This document shows positions 10,950 to 24,236 of a stretch of DNA of 64,000 bases, in pieces (within the stretch, counting starts at the first letter, position 1; the number at the start of each line of letters is the position of its first letter). The notes beneath the pieces are model-generated. The model saw only the letters and a list, made by a program, of their open reading frames with translations. It was not told where the DNA came from and ran no database searches. This DNA is from Micromussa lordhowensis. Lineage: Eukaryota; Cnidaria; Anthozoa; Scleractinia; Lobophylliidae. The translations under genes and the position numbers were made by a program. The stretch is taken from positions 11,629,348 through 11,693,347 of the forward strand of contig OZ026600.1 of the NCBI GenBank assembly GCA_964020085.1, read 5' to 3'.

Positions 10950-13900
10950 TTATGACAAATTTGCCAAGGACACCTTAATCGGCCATTTTCTGAGAATTTG
11001 CCAAGTGGGGACCAAGGGAAAATGCTCAAAAAAGTAGGCCGACTGTAGGGGCTTCAAAAACACCCTGGCGCATATTGCATCATCTCCTAATTGGTATGCG
11101 CTTGAAGTGCAATCATAGGAGAACATTTTGCTGCAAACCGCGGCTCCAAAACTGCCCGTAGAGCCGAGTTATGACAAATTTGCCAAGGACACCTAAATCG
11201 GCCATTTTCTGAGATTTTGCCAAGGGGGGACCAAGGGAAAATGCTCAAAAAAGTAGGCCGACTATAGGGGCTTCATAAACACCCTGGCGCAAATTGCATC
11301 ATCTTGTAATTGGTATGCGCTTGAAGAGCAATTATAGGAGAACATTTTGCTGCAAACCGCGGCTCTAAAAGTGCCCGTAGAGCCGAGTTATGACAAATTT
11401 GCCAAGGACACCTTAATCGGCCATTTTCTGAGAATTTGCCAAGTGGGGAACAAGGGAAAATGCTCAAAAAAGTAGGCCGACTGTAGGGGCTTCAAAAACA
11501 CCCTGGCGCAAATTGCATCATCTCCTAATTGGTATGCGCTTGAAGTGCAATCATAGGAGAACATTTTGCTGCAAACCGCGGCTCCAAAACTGCCCGTAGA
11601 GCCGAGTTATGACAAATTTGCCAAGGACACCTAAATCGGCCATTTTCTGAGATTTTGCCAAGTGGGGACCAAGGAAAAATGCTCAAAAAAGTAGGCCGAC
11701 TGTAGGGGCTTCATAAACACCCTGGCGCAAATTGCATCATCTTCTAATTGGTATGCGCTTCAAGTGCAATTATAGGAGTACATTTTGCTGCAAACCGCGG
11801 CTCCAAAAGTGCCTGTAGAGCCGAGTTATGACAACTTTGCCAAGGACACCTAAATCGGCCATTTTCTGAGATTTTGCCAAGGGGGGACCAAGGGAAAATG
11901 CTCAAAAAAGTAGGCCGACTATAGGGGCTTCATAAACACGCTCGCGCAAATTACATCATCTCCTAATTTGTATGCGCTTGAAGTGCAATCATAGGAGAAC
12001 ATTTTGCTGCAAACCGCGGGTCCAAAAATGCCCGTAGAGCCGAGTTATGACAAATTTGCCAAGGACACCTAAATCGGCCATTTTCTGAGATTTTGCCAAG
12101 GGGGGACCAAGGGAAAATGCTCAAAAAAGTAGGCCGACTGTAGGGGCTTCAAAAACACCCCGGGGCAAATTGCATCATCTTCTAATTGGTATGAGCTTGA
12201 AGTGCAATCATAGGACAACATGTTGCTGCAAACCGCGGGTCCAAAAGTGCCCGTAGAGCCGAGTTATGACAAATTTGCCAAGGACACCTAAATCGGCCAT
12301 TTTCTGAGATTTTGCCAAGGGGAGACCAAGGGAAAATGCTCAAAAAAGTAGGCCGACTATAGGGGCTTCAAAAACACCTTTGCGCAAATTGCATCATCTC
12401 CTAATTGGCATGCGCTTGAAGTGCAATCATAGGAACACATTTTGCTGCAAATCGCGGCTCCAAAAGTGCCCGTAGAGCCCAGTTATGACAACTTTGCCAA
12501 GGACACCTAAATCGGCCATTTTCTGAGATTTTGCCAAGGGGGGACCAAGGGAAAATGCTTAAAAAAGTAGGCCGACTATAGGGGCTTCATAAACACCCTG
12601 GCGCAAATTGCATCATCTCCTAATTGGTATGCGCTTGAAGTGCAATTATAGGAGAACATTCTGCTGCAAACCGCGGCTCCAAAAGTGCCCGTAGAGCCGA
12701 GTTATGACAAATTTGCCAAGGACACCTTAATCGGCCATTTTCTGAGAATTTGCCAAGTGGGGACCAAGGGAAAATGCTCAAAAAAGTAGGCCGACTGTAG
12801 GGGCTTCAAAAACACCCTGGCGCAAATTGCATCATCTCCTAATTGGTATGCGCTTGAAGTGCAATCATAGGAACACATTTTGCTGCAAACCGCGGCTCCA
12901 AAAGTGCCCGTAGAGCCCTGTTATGACAACTTTGCCAAGGACACCTAAATCGGCCATTTTCTGAGATTTTGCCAAGGGGGGACCAAGGGAAAATGCTCAA
13001 AAAAGTAGGCCGACAATAGGGGCTTCATAAACACCCTGGCGCAAATTGCATCATCTCCTAATTGGTATGCGCTTGAAGTGCAATCATAGGAGAACATTTT
13101 GCTGCAAACCGCGGCTCCAAAAGTGCCCGTAGAGCCGAGTTATGACAAATTTGCCAAGGACACCTTAATCGGCCATTTTCTGAGAATTTGCCAAGGGCGG
13201 ACCAAGGGAAAATGCTCAAAAAAGTAGGCCGACTATAGGGGCTTCAAAAACACCCTGGCGCAAATTGCATCATCTTCTAATTGGTATGAGCTTGAAGTGC
13301 AATCATAGGACAACATTTTGCTGCAAACCGCGGCTCCAAAAGTGCCCGTAGAGCCGAGTTATGACAAATTTGCCAAGGACACCTAAATCGGCCATTTTCT
13401 GAGATTTTGCCAAGGGGGGACCAAGGGAAAATGCTCAAAAAAGTAGGCCGACTATAGGGGCTTCATAAACACCCTGGCGCAAATTACATCATCTCCTAAT
13501 TTGTATGCGCGTGAAGTGCAATCATAGGAGGACATTTTGCTGCAAATCGCGGGTCCAAAAGTGCCCGTAGAGCCGAGTTATGACAAATTTGCCAAGGACA
13601 CCTAAATCGGCCATTTTCTGAGATTTTGCCAAGGGGGGACCAAGGGAAAATGCTCAAAAAAGTAGGCCGACTATAGGGGCTTCATAAACACCCTGGCGCA
13701 AATTGCATCATCTCCTAATTGGTATGCGCTTGAAGTGCAATCATAGGAGTACATTTTGCTGCAAACCGCGGCTCCAAAAGTGCCCGTAGAGCCGAGTTAT
13801 GACAACTTTGCCAAGGACACCTAAATCGGCCATTTTCTGAGATTTTGCCAAGGGGGGACCAAGGGAAAATGCTCAAAAAAGTAGGCCGACTATAGGGGCT

Positions 13901-16838
13901 TCATAAACACCCTGGCGCAAATTACATCATCTCCTAATTTGTATGCGCTTGAAGTGCAATCATAGGAGTACATTTTGCTGCAAACCGCGGGTCCAAAAGT
14001 GCCCGTAGAGCCGAGTTATGACAAATTTGCCAAGGACACCTAAATCGGCCATTTTCTGAGATTTTGCCAAGGGGGGACCAAGGGAAAATGCTCAAAAAAG
14101 TAGGCCAACTGTAGGGGCTTCAAAAACACCCTGGCGCAAATTCCATCATCTCCTAATTGGTATGCGCTTAAAGTGCAATCATAGGACAACATTTTGCTGC
14201 AAACCGCGGCTCCAAAAGTGCCCGTAGAGCCGAGTTATGACAAATTTGCCAAGGACACCTAAATCGGCCATTTTCTGAGCTTTTGCCAAGGGGGGACCAA
14301 GGGAAAATGCCCAAAAAAGTAGGCCGACTATAGGGGCTTCATAAACACCCTGGCGCAAATTGCATCATCTCCTAATTGGTATGCGCTTGAAGTGCAATCA
14401 TAGGAGAACATTTTGCTGCAAACCGCGGCTCCAAACGTGCCCGTAGAGCCGAGTTATGACAAATTTGCCAAGGACACCTTAATCGGCCATTTTCTGAGAA
14501 AATGCTCAAAAAAGTAGGCCGACTGTAGGGGCTTCATAAACACCCTGGCGCAAATTGCATCATCTTCTAATTGGTATGAGCTTGAAGTGCAATCATAGGA
14601 GAACATTTTGCTGCAAACCGCGGCTCCAAAAGTGCCCGTAGAGCCGAGTTATGACAAATTTGCCAAGGACACCTAAATCGGCCATTTTCTGAGATTTTGC
14701 CAAGGGGAGACCAAGGGAAAATGCTCAGAAAAGTAGGCCGACTATAGGGGCTTCAAAAACACCTTTGCGCAAATTGCATCATCTCCTAATTGGCATGCGC
14801 TTGAAGTGCAATCATAGGAACACATTTTGCTGCAAACCGCGGCTCAAAAAGTGCCCGTAGAGCCCAGTTATGACAACTTTGCCAAGGACACCTAAATCGG
14901 CCATTTTCTGAGATTTTGCCAAGGGGGGACCAAGGGAAAATGCTCAAAAAAGTAGGCCGACTATAGGGGCTTCAAAAACACCCTGGCGCAAATTGCATCA
15001 TCTCCTAATTGGTATGCGCTTGAAGTGCAATCATAGGAGAACATTTTGCTGCAAACCGCGGCTCCAAAACTGCCCGTAGAGCCGAGTTATGACAAATTTG
15101 CCAAGGACACCTAAATCGGCCATTTTCTGAGATTTTGCCAAGGGGGAACCAAGGGAAAATGCTCAAAAAAGTAGGCCGACTATAGGGGCTTCAAAAACAC
15201 CCTTGCGCAAATTGCATCATCTCTTAATTGGTCTGCGCTTGAAGTGCAATCATAGGAGAACATTTTGCTGCAAACCGCGGCTCCAAAAGTGCCCGTAGAG
15301 CCGAGTTATGACAAATTTGCCAAGGACACCTAAATCGGCCATTTTCTGAGATTTTGCCAAGTGGGGACCAAGGGAAAATGCTCAAAAAAGTAGGCCGACT
15401 ATAGGGGCTTCATAAACAGCGTGGCGCAAATTGCATCATCTCCTAATTGGTATGCGCTTGAAGTGCAATCATAGGAGTACATTTTGCTGCAAACCGCGGC
15501 TCCAAAAGTGCCCGTAGAGCCGAGTTATGACAACTTTGCCAAGGACACCTAAATCGGCCATTTTCTGAGATTTTGCCAAGGGGGGACCAAGGGAAAATGC
15601 TCAAAAAAGTAGGCCGACTATAGGGGCTTCATAAACACCCTGGCGCAAATTACATCATCTCCTAATTTGTATGCGCTTGAAGTGCAATCATAGGAGAACA
15701 GTTTGCTGCAAACCGCGGGTCCAAAAGTGCCCGTAGAGCCGAGTTATGACAAATTTGCCAAGGACACCTAAATCGGCCATTTTCTGAGATTTTGCCAAGT
15801 GGGGACCAAGGGAAAATGCTCAAAAAAGTAGGCCGACTGTAGGGGCTTCAAAAACACCCTGGCGCAAATTCCATCATCTCCTAATTGGTATGCGCTTCAA
15901 GTGCAATCATAGGACAACATTTTGCTGCAAACCGCGGCTCCAAAAGTGCCCGTAGAGCCGAGTTATGACAAATTTGCCAAGGACACCTAAATCGGCCATT
16001 TTCTGAGATTTTGCCAAGGGGGGACCAAGGGAAAATGCCCAAAAAAGTAGGCCGACTATAGGGGCTTCATAAACACCCTGGCGCAAATTGCATCATCTCC
16101 TAATTGGTATGCGCTTGAAGTGCAATCATAGGAGAACATTTTGCTGGAAACCGCGGCTCCAAAACTGCCCGTAGAGCCGAGTTATGACAAATTTGCCAAG
16201 GACACCTAAATCGGCCATTTTCTGAGATTTTGCCAAGTGGGGACCAAGGGAAAATGCTCAAAAAAGTAGGCCGACTATAGGGGCTTCATAAACACCCTGA
16301 CGCAAATTGCATCATCTCCTAATTGGTATGCGCTTGAAGTGCAATCATAGGAGAACATTTTGCTGCAAACCGCGGCTCCAAAAGTGCCCGTAGAGCCGAG
16401 TTATGACAAATTTGCCAAGGACACCTAAATCGGCCATTTTCTGAGATTGTGCCAAGTGGGGACCAAGGGAAAATGCTCAAAAAAGTAGGCCGACTATAGG
16501 GGCTTCATAAACACCTTTGCGCAAATTGCATCATCTCCTAATTGGTATGCGCTTGAAGTGCAATCATAGGAGTACATTTTGCTGCAAACCGCGGCTCCAA
16601 AAGTGCCCGTAGAGCCGAGTTATGACAACTTTGCCAAGGACACCTAAATCGGCCATTTTCTGAGATTTTGCCAAGGGGGGACCAAGGGAAAATGCTCAAA
16701 AAAGTAGGCCGACTATAGGGGCTTCATAAACACCCTGGCGCGAATTACATCATCTCCTAATTTGTATGCGCTTGAAGTGCAATCATAGGAGAACATTTTG
16801 CTGCAAACCGCGGGTCCAAAAGTGCCCGTAGAGCCGAG
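10950..16838. repeat. HOR unit 1, 5889 bp (27 monomers)
   Basis: This unit has 26 monomers of 219 bp and one of 195 bp (26 x 219 + 195 = 5889). It is followed directly by a second copy. Shared landmarks at exact 5889-base spacing include the 195-bp monomer (14454 and 20343), CTTGAAGAGCAATTATAGG (11319 and 17208), GCGCGTGAAGTGC (13508 and 19397) and AAACAGCGTGG. By eye I noted only seven substitutions over about 5.4 kb, whereas neighbouring monomers within a unit commonly differ at many sites. The last two monomers of the span (about 16420-16838) instead match the start of the window. Confidence 0.93.
14454..14648. repeat. 195-bp deleted monomer, copy 1
   Basis: This monomer lacks 24 bases: CTGAG is joined directly to AAAATGCTC, removing the second GCCAAG motif and the G-rich CCAAGGG pair. 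It carries TTAAT upstream and follows a monomer ending in CCAAACGTGCCC, a linked marker for all six copies. The junction can be shifted by two bases because AA occurs at both edges, which fits slippage or microhomology loss. The monomer before it carries the TGAGCTTTTGCC variant. Confidence 0.96.
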
Positions 16839-19800
16839 TTATGACAAATTTGCCAAGGACACCTTAATCGGCCATTTTCTGAGAATTTGCCAAGTGGGGA
16901 CCAAGGGAAAATGCTCAAAAAAGTAGGCCGACTGTAGGGGCTTCAAAAACACCCTGGCGCATATTGCATCATCTCCTAATTGGTATGCGCTTGAAGTGCA
17001 ATCATAGGAGAACATTTTGCTGCAAACCGCGGCTCCAAAACTGCCCGTAGAGCCGAGTTATGACAAATTTGCCAAGGACACCTAAATCGGCCATTTTCTG
17101 AGATTTTGCCAAGGGGGGACCAAGGGAAAATGCTCAAAAAAGTAGGCCGACTATAGGGGCTTCATAAACACCCTGGCGCAAATTGCATCATCTTGTAATT
17201 GGTATGCGCTTGAAGAGCAATTATAGGAGAACATTTTGCTGCAAACCGCGGCTCTAAAAGTGCCCGTAGAGCCGAGTTATGACAAATTTGCCAAGGACAC
17301 CTTAATCGGCCATTTTCTGAGAATTTGCCAAGTGGGGAACAAGGGAAAATGCTCAAAAAAGTAGGCCGACTGTAGGGGCTTCAAAAACACCCTGGCGCAA
17401 ATTGCATCATCTCCTAATTGGTATGCGCTTGAAGTGCAATCATAGGAGAACATTTTGCTGCAAACCGCGGCTCCAAAAGTGCCCGTAGAGCCGAGTTATG
17501 ACAAATTTGCCAAGGACACCTAAATCGGCCATTTTCTGAGATTTTGCCAAGTGGGGACCAAGGAAAAATGCTCAAAAAAGTAGGCCGACTGTAGGGGCTT
17601 CATAAACACCCTGGCGCAAATTGCATCATCTTCTAATTGGTATGCGCTTGAAGTGCAATTATAGGAGTACATTTTGCTGCAAACCGCGGCTCCAAAAGTG
17701 CCTGTAGAGCCGAGTTATGACAACTTTGCCAAGGACACCTAAATCGGCCATTTTCTGAGATTTTGCCAAGGGGGGACCAAGGGAAAATGCTCAAAAAAGT
17801 AGGCCGACTATAGGGGCTTCATAAACACGCTCGCGCAAATTACATCATCTCCTAATTTGTATGCGCTTGAAGTGCAATCATAGGAGAACATTTTGCTGCA
17901 AACCGCGGGTCCAAAAATGCCCGTAGAGCCGAGTTATGACAAATTTGCCAAGGACACCTAAATCGGCCATTTTCTGAGATTTTGCCAAGGGGGGACCAAG
18001 GGAAAATGCTCAAAAAAGTAGGCCGACTGTAGGGGCTTCAAAAACACCCCGGGGCAAATTGCATCATCTTCTAATTGGTATGAGCTTGAAGTGCAATCAT
18101 AGGACAACATGTTGCTGCAAACCGCGGGTCCAAAAGTGCCCGTAGAGCCGAGTTATGACAAATTTGCCAAGGACACCTAAATCGGCCATTTTCTGAGATT
18201 TTGCCAAGGGGAGACCAAGGGAAAATGCTCAAAAAAGTAGGCCGACTATAGGGGCTTCAAAAACACCTTTGCGCAAATTGCATCATCTCCTAATTGGCAT
18301 GCGCTTGAAGTGCAATCATAGGAACACATTTTGCTGCAAATCGCGGCTCCAAAAGTGCCCGTAGAGCCCAGTTATGACAACTTTGCCAAGGACACCTAAA
18401 TCGGCCATTTTCTGAGATTTTGCCAAGGGGGGACCAAGGGAAAATGCTTAAAAAAGTAGGCCGACTATAGGGGCTTCATAAACACCCTGGCGCAAATTGC
18501 ATCATCTCCTAATTGGTATGCGCTTGAAGTGAAATTATAGGAGAACATTCTGCTGCAAACCGCGGCTCCAAAAGTGCCCGTAGAGCCGAGTTATGACAAA
18601 TTTGCCAAGGACACCTTAATCGGCCATTTTCTGAGAATTTGCCAAGTGGGGACCAAGGGAAAATGCTCAAAAAAGTAGGCCGACTGTAGGGGCTTCAAAA
18701 ACACCCTGGCGCAAATTGCATCATCTCCTAATTGGTATGCGCTTGAAGTGCAATCATAGGAACACATTTTGCTGCAAACCGCGGCTCCAAAAGTGCCCGT
18801 AGAGCCCTGTTATGACAACTTTGCCAAGGACACCTAAATCGGCCATTTTCTGAGATTTTGCCAAGGGGGGACCAAGGGAAAATGCTCAAAAAAGTAGGCC
18901 GACAATAGGGGCTTCATAAACACCCTGGCGCAAATTGCATCATCTCCTAATTGGTATGCGCTTGAAGTGCAATCATAGGAGAACATTTTGCTGCAAACCG
19001 CGGCTCCAAAAGTGCCCGTAGAGCCGAGTTATGACAAATTTGCCAAGGACACCTTAATCGGCCATTTTCTGAGAATTTGCCAAGGGCGGACCAAGGGAAA
19101 ATGCTCAAAAAAGTAGGCCGACTATAGGGGCTTCAAAAACACCCTGGCGCAAATTGCATCATCTTCTAATTGGTATGAGCTTGAAGTGCAATCATAGGAC
19201 AACATTTTGCTGCAAACCGCGGCTCCAAAAGTGCCCGTAGAGCCGAGTTATGACAAATTTGCCAAGGACACCTAAATCGGCCATTTTCTGAGATTTTGCC
19301 AAGGGGGGACCAAGGGAAAATGCTCAAAAAAGTAGGCCGACTATAGGGGCTTCATAAACACCCTGGCGCAAATTACATAATCTCCTAATTTGTATGCGCG
19401 TGAAGTGCAATCATAGGAGGACATTTTGCTGCAAATCGCGGGTCCAAAAGTGCCCGTAGAGCCGAGTTATGACAAATTTGCCAAGGACACCTAAATCGGC
19501 CATTTTCTGAGATTTTGCCAAGGGGGGACCAAGGGAAAATGCTCAAAAAAGTAGGCCGACTATAGGGGCTTCATAAACACCCTGGCGCAAATTGCATCAT
19601 CTCCTAATTGGTATGCGCTTGAAGTGCAATCATAGGAGTACATTTTGCTGCAAACCGCGGCTCCAAAAGTGCCCGTAGAGCCGAGTTATGACAACTTTGC
19701 CAAGGACACCTAAATCGGCCATTTTCTGAGATTTTGCCAAGGGGGGACCAAGGGAAAATGCTCAAAAAAGTAGGCCGACTATAGGGGCTTCATAAACACC

Positions 19801-22310
19801 CTGGCGCAAATTACATCATCTCCTAATTTGTATGCGCTTGAAGTGCAATCATAGGAGTACATTTTGCTGCAAACCGCGGGTCCAAAAGTGCCCGTAGAGC
19901 CGAGTTATGACAAATTTGCCAAGGACACCTAAATCGGCCATTTTCTGAGATTTTGCCAAGGGGGGACCAAGGGAAAATGCTCAAAAAAGTAGGCCAACTG
20001 TAGGGGCTTCAAAAACACCCTGGCGCAAATTCCATCATCTCCTAATTGGTATGCGCTTAAAGTGCAATCATAGGACAACATTTTGCTGCAAACCGCGGCT
20101 CCAAAAGTGCCCGTAGAGCCGAGTTATGACAAATTTGCCAAGGACACCTAAATCGGCCATTTTCTGAGCTTTTGCCAAGGGGGGACCAAGGGAAAATGCC
20201 CAAAAAAGTAGGCCGACTATAGGGGCTTCATAAACACCCTGGCGCAAATTGCATCATCTCCTAATTGGTATGCGCTTAAAGTGCAATCATAGGAGAACAT
20301 TTTGCTGCAAACCGCGGCTCCAAACGTGCCCGTAGAGCCGAGTTATGACAAATTTGCCAAGGACACCTTAATCGGCCATTTTCTGAGAAAATGCTCAAAA
20401 AAGTAGGCCGACTGTAGGGGCTTCATAAACACCCTGGCGCAAATTGCATCATCTTCTAATTGGTATGAGCTTGAAGTGCAATCATAGGAGAACATTTTGC
20501 TGCAAACCGCGGCTCCAAAAGTGCCCGTAGAGCCGAGTTATGACAAATTTGCCAAGGACACCTAAATCGGCCATTTTCTGAGATTTTGCCAAGGGGAGAC
20601 CAAGGGAAAATGCTCAGAAAAGTAGGCCGACTATAGGGGCTTCAAAAACACCTTTGCGCAAATTGCATCATCTCCTAATTGGCATGCGCTTGAAGTGCAA
20701 TCATAGGAACACATTTTGCTGCAAACCGCGGCTCAAAAAGTGCCCGTAGAGCCCAGTTATGACAACTTTGCCAAGGACACCTAAATCGGCCATTTTCTGA
20801 GATTTTGCCAAGGGGGGACCAAGGGAAAATGCTCAAAAAAGTAGGCCGACTATAGGGGCTTCAAAAACACCCTGGCGCAAATTGCATCATCTCCTAATTG
20901 GTATGCGCTTGAAGTGCAATCATAGGAGAACATTTTGCTGCAAACCGCGGCTCCAAAACTGCCCGTAGAGCCGAGTTATGACAAATTTGCCAAGGACACC
21001 TAAATCGGCCATTTTCTGAGATTTTGCCAAGGGGGAACCAAGGGAAAATGCTCAAAAAAGTAGGCCGACTATAGGGGCTTCAAAAACACCCTTGCGCAAA
21101 TTGCATCATCTCTTAATTGGTCTGCGCTTGAAGTGCAATCATAGGAGAACATTTTGCTGCAAACCGCGGCTCCAAAAGTGCCCGTAGAGCCGAGTTATGA
21201 CAAATTTGCCAAGGACACCTAAATCGGCCATTTTCTGAGATTTTGCCAAGTGGGGACCAAGGGAAAATGCTCAAAAAAGTAGGCCGACTATAGGGGCTTC
21301 ATAAACAGCGTGGCGCAAATTGCATCATCTCCTAATTGGTATGCGCTTGAAGTGCAATCATAGGAGTACATTTTGCTGGAAACCGCGGCTCCAAAAGTGC
21401 CCGTAGAGCCGAGTTATGACAACTTTGCCAAGGACACCTAAATCGGCCATTTTCTGAGATTTTGCCAAGGGGGGACCAAGGGAAAATGCTCAAAAAAGTA
21501 GGCCGACTATAGGGGCTTCATAAACACCCTGGCGCAAATTACATCATCTCCTAATTTGTATGCGCTTGAAGTGCAATCATAGGAGAACAGTTTGCTGCAA
21601 ACCGCGGGTCCAAAAGTGCCCGTAGAGCCGAGTTATGACAAATTTGCCAAGGACACCTAAATCGGCCATTTTCTGAGATTTTGCCAAGTGGGGACCAAGG
21701 GAAAATGCTCAAAAAAGTAGGCCGACTGTAGGGGCTTCAAAAACACCCTGGCGCAAATTCCATCATCTCCTAATTGGTATGCGCTTGAAGTGCAATCATA
21801 GGACAACATTTTGCTGCAAACCGCGGCTCCAAAAGTGCCCGTAGAGCCGAGTTATGACAAATTTGCCAAGGACACCTAAATCGGCCATTTTCTGAGATTT
21901 TGCCAAGGGGGGACCAAGGGAAAATGCCCAAAAAAGTAGGCCGACTATAGGGGCTTCATAAACACCCTGGCGCAAATTGCATCATCTCCTAATTGGTATG
22001 CGCTTGAAGTGCAATCATAGGAGAACATTTTGCTGGAAACCGCGGCTCCAAAACTGCCCGTAGAGCCGAGTTATGACAAATTTGCCAAGGACACCTAAAT
22101 CGGCCATTTTCTGAGATTTTGCCAAGTGGGGACCAAGGGAAAATGCTCAAAAAAGTAGGCCGACTATAGGGGCTTCATAAACACCCTGACGCAAATTGCA
22201 TCATCTCCTAATTGGTATGCGCTTGAAGTGCAATCATAGGAGAACATTTTGCTGCAAACCGCGGCTCCAAAAGTGCCCGTAGAGCCGAGTTATGACAAAT
22301 TTGCCAAGGA
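16839..22310. repeat. HOR unit 2 of the 27-monomer repeat, incomplete
   Basis: Near-identical to 10950-16420, displaced by 5889. Differences seen include GAAGTGAAATTATAGG near 18527, ACATAATC near 19375, CTTAAAGTG near 20275 and GCTGGAAACC near 21375. The match ends at about 22308, where this copy continues with TTAAT/GGGCGGACC and the first copy with TAAAT/GATTGTGCC. The last part, from 19312, also serves as copy 1 of the 3699-bp repeat, so two HOR periods overlap here. Confidence 0.92.
20343..20537. repeat. 195-bp deleted monomer, copy 2
   Basis: Same CTGAGAAAATGCTC junction as copy 1, exactly 5889 bases downstream, with the same flanking ACGTGCCC and TGAGCTTTTGCC markers. It belongs to HOR unit 2. 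Confidence 0.96.
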
Positions 22311-24041
22311 CACCTTAATCGGCCATTTTCTGAGAATTTGCCAAGGGCGGACCAAGGGAAAATGCTCAAAAAAGTAGGCCGACTATAGGGGCTTCAAAAA
22401 CACCCTGGCGCAAATTGCATCATCTTCTAATTGGTATGAGCTTAAAGTGCAATCATAGGACAACATTTTGCTGCAAACTGCGGCTCCAAAAGTGCCCGTA
22501 GAGCCGAGTTATGACAAATTTGCCAAGGACACCTAAATCGGCCATTTTCTGAGATTTTGCCAAGGGGGGACCAAGGGAAAATGCTCAAAAAAGTAGGCCG
22601 ACTATAGGGGCTTCAAAAACAATCTGGCGCAAATTGCATCATCTCGTAATTGGTATGCGCTTGAAGTGCAATCATAGGAGAACATTTTGCTGCAAACCGC
22701 GGCTCCAAAACTGCCCGTAGAGCCGAGTTATGACAAATTTGCCAAGGACACCTAAATCGGCCATTTTCTGAGATTGTGCCAAGTGGGGACCAAGGGAAAA
22801 TGCTCAAAAAAGTAGGCCGACTATAGGGGCTTCATAAACACCTTTGCGCAAATTGCATCATCTCCTAATTGGTATGCGCTTGAAGTGCAATCATAGGAGT
22901 ACATTTTGCTGCAAACCGCGGCTCCAAAAGTGCCCGTAGAGCCGAGTTATGACAACTTTGCCAAGGACACCTAAATCGGCCATTTTCTGAGATTTTGCCA
23001 AGTGGAGACCAAGGGAAAATGCTCAAAAAAGTAGGCCGACTATAGGGGCTTCATAAACACCCTGGCGCAAATTACATCATCTCCTAATTTGTATGCGCGT
23101 GAAGTGCAATCATAGGAGGACATTTTGCTGCAAATCGCGGGTCCAAAAGTGCCCGTAGAGCCGAGTTATGACAAATTTGCCAAGGACACCTAAATCGGCC
23201 ATTTTCTGAGATTTTGCCAAGGGGGGACCAAGGGAAAATGCTCAAAAAAGTAGGCCGACTATAGGGGCTTCATAAACACCCTGGCGCAAATTGCATCATC
23301 TCCTAATTGGTATGCGCTTGAAGTGCAATCATAGGAGTACATTTTGCTGCAAACCGCGGCTCCAAAAGTGCCCGTAGAGCCGAGTTATGACAACTTTGCC
23401 AAGGACACCTAAATCGGCCATTTTCTGAGATTTTGCCAAGGGGGGACCAAGGGAAAATGCTCAAAAAAGTAGGCCGACTATAGGGGCTTCATAAACACCC
23501 TGGCGCAAATTACATCATCTCCTAATTTGTATGCGCTTGAAGTGCAATCATAGGAGTACATTTTGCTGCAAACCGCGGGTCCAAAAGTGCCCGTAGAGCC
23601 GAGTTATGACAAATTTGCCAAGGACACCTTAATCGGCCATTTTCTGAGATTTTGCCAAGGGGGGACCAAGGGAAAATGCTCAAAAAAGTAGGCCAACTGT
23701 AGGGGCTTCAAAAACACCCTGGCGCAAATTCCATCATCTCCTAATTGGTATGCGCTTAAAGTGCAATCATAGGACAACATTTTGCTGCAAACCGCGGCTC
23801 CAAAAGTGCCCGTAGAGCCGAGTTATGACAAATTTGCCAAGGACACCTAAATCGGCCATTTTCTGAGCTTTTGCCAAGGGGGGACCAAGGGAAAATGCCC
23901 AAAAAAGTAGGCCGACTATAGGGGCTTCATAAACACCCTGGCGCAAATTGCATCATCTCCTAATTGGTATGCGCTTGAAGTGCAATCATAGGAGAACATT
24001 TTGCTGCAAACCGCGGCTCCAAACGTGCCCGTAGAGCCGAG

Positions 24042-24236
24042 TTATGACAAATTTGCCAAGGACACCTTAATCGGCCATTTTCTGAGAAAATGCTCAAAAA
24101 AGTAGGCCGACTGTAGGGGCTTCATAAACACTTTGGCGCAAATTGCATCATCTTCTAATTGGTATGAGCTTGAAGTGCAATCATAGGAGAACATTTTGCT
24201 GCAAACCGCGGCTCCAAAAGTGCCCGTAGAGCCGAG
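24042..24236. repeat. 195-bp deleted monomer, copy 3
   Basis: Same deletion junction, 3699 bases after copy 2. This copy reads AAACACTTTGGCG where the others have AAACACCCTGGCG, a private change that arose after duplication. Confidence 0.96.
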
